Below are positions 36,812-44,656 of a DNA stretch of 64,000 nt, piece after piece. The stretch lies in contig QORU01000004.1 of assembly GCA_003574785.1 (NCBI GenBank), positions 310,001 through 374,000 on the forward strand. The letters run 5' to 3'. Each line of letters opens with the position of its first letter. Within the stretch, counting starts at the first letter, position 1. This DNA comes from Taklimakanibacter deserti (GTDB taxonomy: Bacteria > Pseudomonadota > Alphaproteobacteria > Rhizobiales > Aestuariivirgaceae). A program made the position numbers and the translations under genes. The notes beneath the pieces are model-generated. The model searched no databases. It worked only from the letters and a program-made list of their open reading frames with translations, and was not told the DNA's origin.

Positions 36812-37168
36812 TTACCCTTTCAATATCCTTTCGATATCCCTTTCAAATACCCTTTCAATAGGGTTGCGTCGGGCTTTTTCGTGAGAGAGCTTGATAGCCA
36901 TCATGACGGCCCGCTCGAAGTCGGGCGAGCGCTTGCGCGCAGGGATGTCGAGCGCGCTTACCGCAGGCCGCAGGAAGCCCGCTTTGTGGCGCAGCAGTGG
37001 GGCCTCCCGGCAACAGGCGCTGAGCTCATGCAAGATCGTCAGGATGGTTTCGACGATAGTGGTGAAGAACGCCGCGATCGTCGCCGCGTTCAAGGCGTTC
37101 TGGTCATGTGACGGTTCCATTTTGGGGAGCGAATTAAAAAGCAACGTGCCCGGATCAAGTCGGGCCAT
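36812..37168 (-). CDS. Hypothetical protein, doubtful
   Basis: A 118-residue frame reads from an ATG at 37168; a second ATG lies at 37120. It has a hydrophobic stretch (AATIAAFFTTIVETILTILH) and a charged C-terminus (RRNPIERVFERDIERILKG) encoded partly by the tandem repeat. Neither start has a good ribosome-binding site, and the first codons overlap a palindromic repeat. I do not recognise it; it may be repeat-derived noise. Confidence 0.3.
   Translation of the reverse strand: MARLDPGTLLFNSLPKMEPSHDQNALNAATIAAFFTTIVETILTILHELSACCREAPLLRHKAGFLRPAVSALDIPARKRSPDFERAVMMAIKLSHEKARRNPIERVFERDIERILKG
36814..36862. repeat. Tandem CCCTTTCAATAT-type microrepeat
   Basis: Four imperfect copies of an 11-13 base unit (ACCCTTTCAATAT, CCTTTCGATAT, CCCTTTCAAAT, ACCCTTTCAATAG) occur in a row. 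The run is AT-rich against its surroundings and overlaps the 3' end of the doubtful ORF. Confidence 0.6.
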
Positions 37169-37181
37169 GAACTTCGGGCAC
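37146..37181. repeat. Short palindromic repeat (GTGCCCG...CGGGCAC)
   Basis: GTGCCCG at 37146 can pair either with CGGGC at 37161 or with CGGGCAC at 37175, enclosing GATCAAGT. CCCGGATCAAG-type palindromes are common intergenic repeats in alphaproteobacteria as I remember them. Confidence 0.4.
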
Positions 37182-37298
37182 ACTTTCCAATTCTGATATT
37201 TTCCAAACTACGCTTTGGCCCGCGATGTCAAGGGCAGCGCTTCAGGGGGCAGAGTCCTGTTGCTGTTTGCTCTATCAAATCGCTTCCTGTATGACGTT

Positions 37299-37318
37299 AG
37301 TAAGGTCACTTAACTTAC
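37299..37318 (+). promoter_or_regulatory. Probable ROK-regulator operator, autoregulatory copy
   Basis: The sequence AGTAAGGTCA CTTAACTTAC lies 11 bases before the ROK gene start and matches 13 of 20 positions with 38558-38577 upstream of the sugar-binding-protein gene. Both contain an imperfect GT(T/A)A...TAAC dyad. Function is inferred from position and repetition. Confidence 0.5.
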
Positions 37319-37328
37319 AAGGTATCGC

Positions 37329-38498
37329 GTGAAATCAGCCACGCTCAGCGAAACCGACATCCGTGCCGGATTCACCGCGAGCGCCCGCGCGGTGTTCCGC
37401 AAGCTGTTCGCCGACGGCCCGGCGACGCGGCCTCAGCTCTGTGCGGCGCTCGATCTGTCGCGTCCGACCATGTCGTCTTCGATCGCCGAGCTCGACCGCG
37501 TCTTCTATGTCGAGAAGATCGGCGAGATTCAGGGCGCTCTCGGCCGCAAGGCCGGCATGTACAGGCTGGGTCCGGGGGCGGGCCATGTCATCGCGGTCGA
37601 TGCGGGCTCGACCCATGTGCGCCTCAGGGTCTCGACCCTCGACAAGCGCTTGCTGCATCATCGCGTGTATCGTCTCGCCTCCCACCAGCGGCAATTGAGT
37701 GACGAGATCAGCCAGGCGGTGGCGGATGAGGTCGAAGCGGCGCGCGCCTTGACCGAGAAGAGCTGGGGCAAGTTGCGGGCGCTCGGCATAGCGCTTCCTT
37801 CGCGCGTGGTGGCGGACGAGGCGCAAAAGGCCGAGACTGGCCAGGAACGGCTCTTCAGCCATTTTACGCCGCCCAAAGGCATTCCCCTGCTGCTCGAGAA
37901 CAATGTGAATTGCGCCGCGATCGCCGAGCAAAGCCACGGCATCGCCAAAGGCCGCAGCGATTTCGCCTATGTGCAGATCGGGGTGAAGATCGGCGCCGGC
38001 CTGGTGCTGGGCGGAAGGCTCATCCGCGGCAAGAGTGGCGGGGCGGGCGAGATCAGCCACCTCCCCTATCCCTGGGCGCCGGGCCTCACGCCCGAAAATG
38101 TCGCGCTCGAGAATTATATCGGCGCCGATGCGCTCCTCGCCCGCGTGAAGGCCGCCTGGCCGAAGCGCGGCAAGCCGCCCGCGGACACGGCGGAGCTCTT
38201 CGCCCTCGCCGAGCAAGGCAATGAAGCGGCCCTCGATCATGTCCGCCGGCATGCCGAGGATGTCGGCGCCATCGTCGCCGCCTGTGTCGGGCTCATCGAT
38301 CCGGGGCTCATCGTGCTGGGCGGCGGCATTGGCGGCAATGCGCTGATGCTGCCCTTGATCCGCGCGACGGTGAACCGGCTGAGCTATCCGACCGAGATCG
38401 CTGCGAGCGTGCTCGGGCCCGATGCCACGGTTCTCGGCATCGAGAAGATCGCCGCCGACCACGCCTGCGAGCTGCTCGTCGGTTCCCTTCCGGCCTGA
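37329..38498 (+). CDS. ROK-family transcriptional regulator
   Basis: This is a 389-residue protein from a GTG start with CAAGG nine bases upstream. Residues 15-75 form a winged helix (RPQLCAALDLSRPTMSSSIA, then QGALGRKAGMYRL); residues 85-380 form the ROK sugar-binding fold (GHVIAVDAGSTHVRLRVS, QIGVKIGAGLVLGGRLIRGK, GLIVLGGGIGGNALM). The Cys-rich zinc loop usual after GEISH in ROK proteins is absent (HLPYPWAPGLTPEN follows). It heads an amino-sugar-type uptake cluster and probably represses it. Confidence 0.88.
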   Translation: MKSATLSETDIRAGFTASARAVFRKLFADGPATRPQLCAALDLSRPTMSSSIAELDRVFYVEKIGEIQGALGRKAGMYRLGPGAGHVIAVDAGSTHVRLRVSTLDKRLLHHRVYRLASHQRQLSDEISQAVADEVEAARALTEKSWGKLRALGIALPSRVVADEAQKAETGQERLFSHFTPPKGIPLLLENNVNCAAIAEQSHGIAKGRSDFAYVQIGVKIGAGLVLGGRLIRGKSGGAGEISHLPYPWAPGLTPENVALENYIGADALLARVKAAWPKRGKPPADTAELFALAEQGNEAALDHVRRHAEDVGAIVAACVGLIDPGLIVLGGGIGGNALMLPLIRATVNRLSYPTEIAASVLGPDATVLGIEKIAADHACELLVGSLPA

Positions 38499-38557
38499 TC
38501 CCGTTACCTGTCGGCACATGCGAAAGACGATTTGCCCCTTGCGCATCCTATTTTGTT

Positions 38558-38577
38558 TGTTAAGCTGCCTAACTTAA
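38558..38577 (+). promoter_or_regulatory. Probable ROK-regulator operator before the sugar ABC operon
   Basis: The sequence TGTTAAGCTG CCTAACTTAA contains the dyad GTTAAG-CTG-CCTAAC. It lies 73-92 bases upstream of the binding-protein ATG and resembles the site in front of the regulator gene. Confidence 0.5.
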
Positions 38578-38649
38578 TGAGGCCGCGGCGTCGGGAGCTC
38601 GGATGCCGGCATTCGGCGTTGAACCCATGAGCTATCACGGGAGGTTTTA

Positions 38650-39930
38650 ATGACAAGAAAAACGATGCGTTGGGCGGGCAAGGCGTCGCTGATGGCGCTT
38701 GCCCTTGTTATGACCATGGGCGGCGCGCGCGCCGAGGACCCGGTCACCCTCGAATACTGGGTCTATTCCGATTTCGCTCAAGGAGAGGCGCTCAAGCTGC
38801 AGCAGGCCTTCATTGAGGAGTTCAAGGCCAAACATCCCAATGTCACGATCAACATCACCGGCAAGGGCGATGACGACCTGACCACGGGCCAGGTCACGGG
38901 CGCGGCGAGCGGCACGCTTCCCGATGTATTCATGAACGGCGTCGCGGTCGGGGCCCAACTCGTCGAAGCGGGCGCTCTCAACAACATCTATGCCGACTTC
39001 ATGGCCATGCCGCAGGACTATCGCGACAGCTTCGACCCGGCCCTGATCGCCATGTGCACGCCCAAGCCCGACACTATGTATTGCCTGCCCTATACCGGCT
39101 ATGGCTCCTTCATGTTCCGCAACCTGACGGTGCTCGAGGAAGCCGGCATCGATCCCGCGAAACCGATCAAGGACTGGGCCGACTGGCTCTCGCAGATGGA
39201 GAAGATAAAAGCCAAGGGCAAATTCGCCGTGCCCGACCAGACGCAGACCTGGCAGTCGATCGTCGATACCTATGCCGGCGTCGCCACCAAAGATGAATGG
39301 GGCGTCGATTTCGCCGCCAAGAAGACGAAGATCAATCCGGAGAAATATGCGCAAGCCCTCCAGATGTTCGTCGATATGAAGCCCTATAACAGCGGCACCA
39401 GCCGCAACGACCAGGCGACCAAGGACCTGTTCATCTCGAACCAGCTCGCCTTCCATCTGGTCGGCCCGTGGGTCAATCCGACCTATGCCGAGGCCGCCAA
39501 GACGTCGGGGCTCAAATATGATTTCGTGCTCTCGCCCGGCAAGACGGAAGGCGATTATGCCGGCATCAAGGGCTATGAGTTCATCGGCGTGGCGCCCGGC
39601 AAGAATGCCAAGCTCGCTTTCGAATTCGCAAGCTATGTCACCGCGAAGGAGCAGATGCTGCGCTGGGCCAAGCTCTTGTCGCGCTATAATGCGAGCGCTG
39701 CTGCCATGAGCGATCCCTCGCTCGCCGGCGATCCCTTGATCGCCATCACCAACAAGGCCGCCGCCAAGGCGATCGACGGCATGCCGCCCTATTTCGTCGG
39801 CGCCTATCCGAACTGCTATCGCTCGATCCTGGGCGACAATGCCCAGGCCGCGGCCGACGGCAGCATCACGCCGGCAGATGGCGCGAAAGAGCTGGTGAGC
39901 GAGCTCAACGAGTGCCTTGCGGGGAATTGA
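38650..39930 (+). CDS. Sugar ABC transporter substrate-binding protein (family 1)
   Basis: This is a 426-residue periplasmic receptor with a Sec signal ending GGARAE near residue 28. Mature phrases VTLEYWVYSDFAQGEALKLQ, GTLPDVFMNGV and YCLPYTGYGSFMFRN fit the maltose/oligosaccharide (SBP_bac_1) family. The ATG follows GGGAGG. A REP-like element separates it from the permeases. Neighbouring kinase and SIS genes suggest an amino-sugar ligand. Confidence 0.9.
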   Translation: MTRKTMRWAGKASLMALALVMTMGGARAEDPVTLEYWVYSDFAQGEALKLQQAFIEEFKAKHPNVTINITGKGDDDLTTGQVTGAASGTLPDVFMNGVAVGAQLVEAGALNNIYADFMAMPQDYRDSFDPALIAMCTPKPDTMYCLPYTGYGSFMFRNLTVLEEAGIDPAKPIKDWADWLSQMEKIKAKGKFAVPDQTQTWQSIVDTYAGVATKDEWGVDFAAKKTKINPEKYAQALQMFVDMKPYNSGTSRNDQATKDLFISNQLAFHLVGPWVNPTYAEAAKTSGLKYDFVLSPGKTEGDYAGIKGYEFIGVAPGKNAKLAFEFASYVTAKEQMLRWAKLLSRYNASAAAMSDPSLAGDPLIAITNKAAAKAIDGMPPYFVGAYPNCYRSILGDNAQAAADGSITPADGAKELVSELNECLAGN

Positions 39931-40009
39931 CACAGATCCCCTCTCCCCCTGCGGGGGACACGGCTGTCGCATATGAGGATTTACAATACGCGAGACATCT
40001 CCAGAATTT

Positions 40010-40170
40010 CCCCCTCTCCCGTTGCGAAGCGATGGGAGAGGGTGCCCGAAGGGCGGGTGAGGGCTCTTTGTCTCGGCAGGGGATACTCATTGAGATCGTT
40101 GAACGCTGCACGAAAGAGCCCTCATCCGGCCTTCGGCCACCTTCTCCCACGCTGTGCGCGGGAGAAGGGA
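40010..40170. repeat. REP-like composite palindromic element between binding-protein and permease genes
   Basis: There are two facing arms. The left has CCCTCTCCCGTTGCGAAGCG-ATGGGAGAGGG then GCCCGAAGGGCGGGTGAGGG; the right has GAGCCCTCATCCGGCCTTCG and a CTTCTCCC...GGGAGAAG hairpin. GGGCTCTTTG and CGAAAGAGCCC at the inner ends can pair with each other. A closely similar element lies at 53706-53936 at the equivalent junction of another ABC operon; a short relative lies at 11099. A smaller CCCCCTGCGGGGG hairpin precedes it near 39945. Confidence 0.8.
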
Positions 40171-40211
40171 AACGATGGAGGAGCTTCAGTGATAGTCAAA
40201 CACTGCGCTGC

Positions 40212-41099
40212 ATGATCGAGAAGAAGCACATACCGCACCTTCTGATGGTGGCGCCCTTCATGCTGCTCTTCGCGGTATTCTTCCTCTATCCGATCGCGAG
40301 CGGCTTCTTCTACAGCTTCTTCGACTGGAACGCGACGACGTCTCGGCACTTCGTGGGTCTTGGCAACTACCAGAAAATCATTGCCTCGCGCGACTTCAGC
40401 AAGGCAATGTGGAATCTCTCGACCTACATCGTCATCACCGTGCCGCTCGGCATCGTGACCGCCTTCTGCCTGGCGCTCCTCGTCAACAGCTTCAGAGGCT
40501 TCTGGTCGAACTTCTTCCGCAGCGTCTACTTCATGCCGGTCATCCTGCCGATGTTCCTGGCGGCCACCATCTGGCGCTGGATCTACACGCCGAATTTCGG
40601 CCTCCTCAACATGATCCGCGGCTGGTTCGGCCTGCCGTCGGTGCAGTTCCTCAACGATACCTCGACGATGCTCTATTCGCTGATCGCCGTCGATGTCTGG
40701 GTCTCGGCCGGCTTCAACATGGTCATCATCCTGGCCGGCCTCAAGAACATTCCCGCCCAGTATTACGAGGCAGCGCGGCTCGACGGCGCCAACAAGCTGC
40801 AGGAGGTGTTCCACGTCACCATCCCGATGCTCTACCCCGTGCTGTTCTTCGTCACCACCTATGGCGTGATCTCGGCGCTCCAGGTCTTCGATATGCCCTG
40901 GCTTCTCGCCGGCTCCTCCTTCTCCGACTATGGCGGGCGCCAGAAGGCCCTGCTCTTCCCGGTGATGGACATGATGGGCCGAGGCTTTGGCGAGCTCAAA
41001 TTCGGCCAGGCCTCGGCCTATGGCTTCATCCTCACCGCCATCATCGTGCTGGTGACCGCCGCCATGTTCGTCTTCCGCCGCAAGGACTACGACCGATGA
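40212..41099 (+). CDS. Sugar ABC transporter permease, MalF type
   Basis: This is a 295-residue permease from the ATG at 40212 (MIEKKHIPHLLMVAPFMLLF), with six membrane segments and the EAA loop YYEAARLDGANKLQEVFHVT. Upstream in-frame codons run through the repeat element, so they are excluded. No close ribosome-binding site is seen; a GGAGGAG lies about 27 bases upstream. It overlaps the next permease by ATGA. Confidence 0.92.
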   Translation: MIEKKHIPHLLMVAPFMLLFAVFFLYPIASGFFYSFFDWNATTSRHFVGLGNYQKIIASRDFSKAMWNLSTYIVITVPLGIVTAFCLALLVNSFRGFWSNFFRSVYFMPVILPMFLAATIWRWIYTPNFGLLNMIRGWFGLPSVQFLNDTSTMLYSLIAVDVWVSAGFNMVIILAGLKNIPAQYYEAARLDGANKLQEVFHVTIPMLYPVLFFVTTYGVISALQVFDMPWLLAGSSFSDYGGRQKALLFPVMDMMGRGFGELKFGQASAYGFILTAIIVLVTAAMFVFRRKDYDR

Positions 41100-41926
41100 G
41101 CCTCTCCGCCTGGACAGTGCTCAAATGGATCGTCGCGATCCTGATCACGATCGTCGCAGTCTTCCCCATCGTCTGGATGGTGAACGTCGTCTTTGCCGAG
41201 CCCGGCATTCCCGTCTCCATCAATCCGCGGCTCTTCCCGACATCATTCAGCTCCGGCATTGCCAAGATCCAGATGATATTCACCGAGACGCCCTATTTGC
41301 GGGCCTATTTCGTCTCCATCGCCTATGCCCTGCTGACGATCGTCGGCGTGATCCTGGTCGGCTCCATGGCCGCCTTCGAATTCGCGCTCTTCGATTTCCC
41401 GGGCAAGAGCTGGATGTTCGCCATCGTCATGCTGTCGCTGATGGTGCCGACGGCGGTGACGCTCATCCCGACCTATCTCCTCACCGCCGATCTGGGCTGG
41501 CTCAACACCATGCAGGGCCTCGTCGTACCGGGCCTCGCTTCCGCCTTCGGCCTCTTCCTGCTGATCCAGTTCATGAAGTCGTTGCCAAAGGAGATGATCG
41601 AGGCGGCGCGGCTCGACGGCGCCAATCATTTCCAGATCTATTGGCATATCGCCTTGCCGCTGTCGCGCAATGCGCTGGTAACGCTTGCCATCCTCACTTT
41701 CATGAAGACCTGGGGCAATTTCATCTGGCCGTTGATCGTGGCGCCGAGCCCGCAACTCTATACCGTGGGCCAGGTGGTCGGCCTCTTCAACGCGCCCTTC
41801 TCGCATGTGACGGTCGATGTGGTCATGACCGCCAATCTCCTGGCGGCATTGCCACCTCTCATCTTCTTTCTCCTCTTCCAGAGGCAGATCGTCGAAGGCA
41901 TCGCCATGTCGGGGACCAAGGGATAG
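41096..41926 (+). CDS. Sugar ABC transporter permease, MalG type
   Basis: This is a 276-residue permease starting MSLSAWTVLKWIVAIL, with the EAA loop MIEAARLDGANHFQIYWHIA and NFIWPLIV near the C-terminus. The start overlaps the stop of the partner permease. No ATPase gene accompanies the pair, so the importer probably borrows a UgpC/MsmX-like ATPase from elsewhere. Confidence 0.92.
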   Translation: MSLSAWTVLKWIVAILITIVAVFPIVWMVNVVFAEPGIPVSINPRLFPTSFSSGIAKIQMIFTETPYLRAYFVSIAYALLTIVGVILVGSMAAFEFALFDFPGKSWMFAIVMLSLMVPTAVTLIPTYLLTADLGWLNTMQGLVVPGLASAFGLFLLIQFMKSLPKEMIEAARLDGANHFQIYWHIALPLSRNALVTLAILTFMKTWGNFIWPLIVAPSPQLYTVGQVVGLFNAPFSHVTVDVVMTANLLAALPPLIFFLLFQRQIVEGIAMSGTKG

Positions 41927-41961
41927 CCGGAACAGACAACAAGAGCAGCCGGAGACGTGAA

Positions 41962-42879
41962 GTGACTGTATTGCGCGTAGGGATCGATATTGGCGGCACC
42001 AAGACGCATATGCGTGCGGCCGGCGCCGGCGCTCCCGCTGATCTCATCCTTCCGACAAATGACTGGCGGGTGCGCGAGTGGGAGAAGGATGCCATATCTC
42101 TCTTGGAGTTTGTCCGGCGTTTCGCCGGCAAGGACGATATCGCCGCCCTGGCGATCGGCGCGCATGGCTGCGACAGCCAAGCCGAATGTGATGCGTTCGA
42201 GCGGGCGCTGGCGCAGCATGCTTCGTTCCCGGTCCGGGTGGTCAACGATGCCGAGCTCCTGCCGGCGGCGCTCGGCCTCGAGCACGAGATCGGCCTGGTC
42301 GCGGGCACGGGCTCGATCGCCGTCTGCCGCTCGCCCGCGACCGGCATGCTGGTGGCGGGCGGCTGGGGCTGGGTGATCGGCGATGAAGGAAGCTCGGCGG
42401 GCCTCGTGCGCGAGGCGGCGCGCGCCATCAGCCTCCATATCGACAAGGGCGGAGCCGAGGACGAGCCTCTGATCAACGCGCTCATCGCCTCGCTCGGCAT
42501 CGACAATGCCGGCCGCATCGGCCGCGCCATCGTCAAGCCGGGCGGTGCCGCGGAGCTCGGGCGCCACGCTTATGCTGTGTTCGAGGCGGAAAAACAGGGC
42601 TCGCTGCTGGCGCGCCAGGTCATCATCGAGGGCGCCCGGCATCTCGTCGATCTGGTAGCGCGCCTCAAGGCCAATGGCGCTCAGGCGACGATCGTCGTCG
42701 CGGGCGGCGGCGTCATCGCCGGCCAGCCGCGCCTGGCCGATGCTTTCCTCGACGAACTCGCCCGGCGTTTCAACGGCGAGGTGACCGGGCGGATCTTCGC
42801 ACGATCGCCGGTCGAGGGCGCCTGCCGCCTCGCCGAGGACCTCTCCCCCGACCTGAGTAAACTGGAAAGACAATCATGA
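41962..42879 (+). CDS. BadF/BadG-type ATPase, probable N-acetylglucosamine-kinase-like sugar kinase
   Basis: This is 305 residues from a GTG with GGAG seven bases upstream. It has an actin-like ATPase fold: phosphate-1 motif GIDIGGTKTHMRAAG, GTGSIAVCRS, GGWGWVIGDEGSSAGLVREA and VVAGGGVIAG. This family includes eukaryotic-type N-acetylglucosamine kinases and bacterial amino-sugar kinases. It sits between the permeases and an SIS gene, with ATGA overlap to the latter. Substrate inferred. Confidence 0.85.
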   Translation: MTVLRVGIDIGGTKTHMRAAGAGAPADLILPTNDWRVREWEKDAISLLEFVRRFAGKDDIAALAIGAHGCDSQAECDAFERALAQHASFPVRVVNDAELLPAALGLEHEIGLVAGTGSIAVCRSPATGMLVAGGWGWVIGDEGSSAGLVREAARAISLHIDKGGAEDEPLINALIASLGIDNAGRIGRAIVKPGGAAELGRHAYAVFEAEKQGSLLARQVIIEGARHLVDLVARLKANGAQATIVVAGGGVIAGQPRLADAFLDELARRFNGEVTGRIFARSPVEGACRLAEDLSPDLSKLERQS

Positions 42880-43880
42880 GCTATCGTTCGACCATCGCCC
42901 GCCAACCGGAATCGATCGCCGCCTGCCTTGCGGCGGCGCAGGCCGAGGTCGCAACCCTCGATCTTGAAGGGCTGGCCTCCGGCCAGATCGCCGTCACAGG
43001 CATCGGCGCGAGCTTCGCTGCCGCGACCGTGATCGCCGGCGAACTGATGCGCCGCGGCCGGCGCGCGGTCGCCATGCGCTCCGTCGACCTGATCGATGCG
43101 AAGGATGCGGCGGACGCCATCATCGCCCTGTCGCATCGTGGCCGCAGCGTCGAAACGGTGGACTCGCTCAAAGCCCAAGCCACGGCAGCGAAGCTCGCCA
43201 TCACCAATGACGGAGCGAGCCCTCTGGCCCAGGTCGCGGACCGTCATATCCGTCTCGACAATGGATCGGACGCGACGCCGTCGAGCACCGGCTATACCGG
43301 AACGCTCGCCGCGGCGGCGGTTCTCGCCGAACGTTTATGCGGCGCGACCGCCACGGACTGGCAGGGTCTGCCGGGGACGGTCTCTGAAACCCTGGCCCGC
43401 GCCCAAGAAAAAATGCCGCGCCTCGGCAAGCTGTTCAAGGATCGCCGCGCCATCGATTGCGTCGGCGCCTGCTCGTCGTTCGGCACCGCCGATGGCGCAT
43501 CCCTCCTCATTCGCGAGGCGGCGCGCATCCCGGCCGCAGCCACCGACACGCGCCATTACCTGCATGGGCCGATGGAGGCGATGGACGATCGCACCGGCGT
43601 GGTCGTCTTCGGCGACGGGCGCGAGGTGGAGCTGGCGCGGCAGTTGAACAAGATCGGCTGTCCGGCGCTCCTCGTCACGGCGAATCCGGATGTGGAGGAT
43701 GAAGGCCTGCTCACCGTCATCCAAGTGCCGGCTCAGGAGAACCGCATCGTCCGTGGCATCATCGACATTCTTTCAGCCCAGCTCCTGGCGTCCGAGCTTT
43801 CGGATGCGGCTGGCCTCACCGACACGAAATTCCGCTATCCGCAAACCGATACGAAGCTGAAGCCCACAACCGCGAGCTAA
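42876..43880 (+). CDS. SIS-domain sugar isomerase/deaminase-like protein
   Basis: This is a 334-residue protein with two SIS domains, resembling AgaS and the GlmS isomerase half: opening YRSTIARQPESIAACLAAAQ, ITGIGASFAAATVIAGEL-like residues near 45-60, IALSHRGRSVETVDSL, and HGPMEAMDDRTGVVVFGDGR in the second half. It is the last gene of the ROK-linked operon. The likely role is isomerisation or deamination of the phosphorylated amino sugar made by the preceding kinase. Confidence 0.85.
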   Translation: MSYRSTIARQPESIAACLAAAQAEVATLDLEGLASGQIAVTGIGASFAAATVIAGELMRRGRRAVAMRSVDLIDAKDAADAIIALSHRGRSVETVDSLKAQATAAKLAITNDGASPLAQVADRHIRLDNGSDATPSSTGYTGTLAAAAVLAERLCGATATDWQGLPGTVSETLARAQEKMPRLGKLFKDRRAIDCVGACSSFGTADGASLLIREAARIPAAATDTRHYLHGPMEAMDDRTGVVVFGDGREVELARQLNKIGCPALLVTANPDVEDEGLLTVIQVPAQENRIVRGIIDILSAQLLASELSDAAGLTDTKFRYPQTDTKLKPTTAS

Positions 43881-43884
43881 AAGT

Positions 43885-43913
43885 GGTCCGCTTGCCTTTC
43901 GCAAAAGGGGACC
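43885..43913 (+). terminator. Possible hairpin terminator after the SIS gene
   Basis: GGTCC at 43885 and GGACC ending at 43913 enclose CCTTT and AAAGG, which can pair as an inner stem. There is no T-run after it, so a terminator function is weakly supported. Confidence 0.3.
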
Positions 43914-43972
43914 TTACTCCCGCAAGGCTCATTGGGCACAGTGACGGCCGTTGAACCACGGCGGAGATTGAC

Positions 43973-44656
43973 GTGCCCGATATTGCGCCTGCGAGCGACC
44001 TGTCGAACTGGCAAGGTGTGTCGCGTCCCGAACGCGTGGTCCTGGACGGGCGCTATGCGCGCCTCGAGCCTTTGGACCCGGTGCGGCACGGCGCCGATCT
44101 CCTGGCCTCGGGCCGGGCGCCCGGCGCCGAAGACCGGTTTCGCTATCTTTTCGAGGAGCCGCCGACCGACAAGGCCGCCTTCACGGCTTGGCTCGAAAAA
44201 ATCGCGGCCTCGCCGGATCCGATGTTCTATGCCGTCATCGACAAGAGCACCGGCCGGGCGGAAGGCCGCCAGGCGCTGATGCGCATCGATCCCGTCCACG
44301 GCGTGATCGAGGTCGGCAACATCCTCTGGGGTCCTAAGATCGCGCGCACCCGTGTGGCCACCGAAGCGCTCTATCTCTTTGCCGGCCATGCCTTCGACAC
44401 CCTCGGCCATCGCCGCTTCGAATGGAAATGCAACAATCTCAACGAGCCGTCGAAGCGGGCGGCCTTGCGCTTCGGCTTCGCTTTCGAAGGCGTCTTCCGC
44501 CAGCATATGGTCACCAAGGGCAAGAACCGCGACACGGCGTGGTTCGCCATGACCGACCGGGATTGGCCCGTACTCAAGGCCGGTTACGAGAAATGGCTCG
44601 ATCCCGCGAACTTCGACGCGAACGGGCAGCAGCTGGCCAGGCTCGCGCTATCATGA
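43973..44656 (+). CDS. GNAT-family N-acetyltransferase
   Basis: This is 227 residues from a GTG with GGAG upstream. It has a RimJ/RimL-like acetyltransferase fold: RYARLEPLDPVRHGADLL, GRQALMRIDPVHGVIEVGNI and the C-terminal FEWKCNNLNEPSKRAALRFG with FEGVFRQHMVTKGKNRDTAW. These phrases are typical of GNATs that modify proteins or small amines. It overlaps the 3' end of the following minus-strand gene by 6 bases. Confidence 0.87.
   Translation: MPDIAPASDLSNWQGVSRPERVVLDGRYARLEPLDPVRHGADLLASGRAPGAEDRFRYLFEEPPTDKAAFTAWLEKIAASPDPMFYAVIDKSTGRAEGRQALMRIDPVHGVIEVGNILWGPKIARTRVATEALYLFAGHAFDTLGHRRFEWKCNNLNEPSKRAALRFGFAFEGVFRQHMVTKGKNRDTAWFAMTDRDWPVLKAGYEKWLDPANFDANGQQLARLALS

Larger units (their letters stand above)
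36763..37328. other. Region without a confident gene
   Basis: These 566 bases between the carbonic-anhydrase-like gene and the ROK regulator hold a doubtful minus-strand ORF (36812-37168), a tandem microrepeat (36814-36862), a short palindromic repeat (37146-37181) and a probable ROK operator (37299-37318). No RNA gene is recognised. Confidence 0.5.

Noticed and set aside
36542..37111. 189-codon plus-strand frame between the carbonic-anhydrase-like and ROK genes
   Set aside because: It is partly antisense to the carbonic-anhydrase-like gene and reads through the microrepeat; it has no ribosome-binding site.
39912..40211. 100-residue N-terminal extension of the MalF-type permease
   Set aside because: It is translated repeat sequence; the membrane protein starts at the ATG at 40212.
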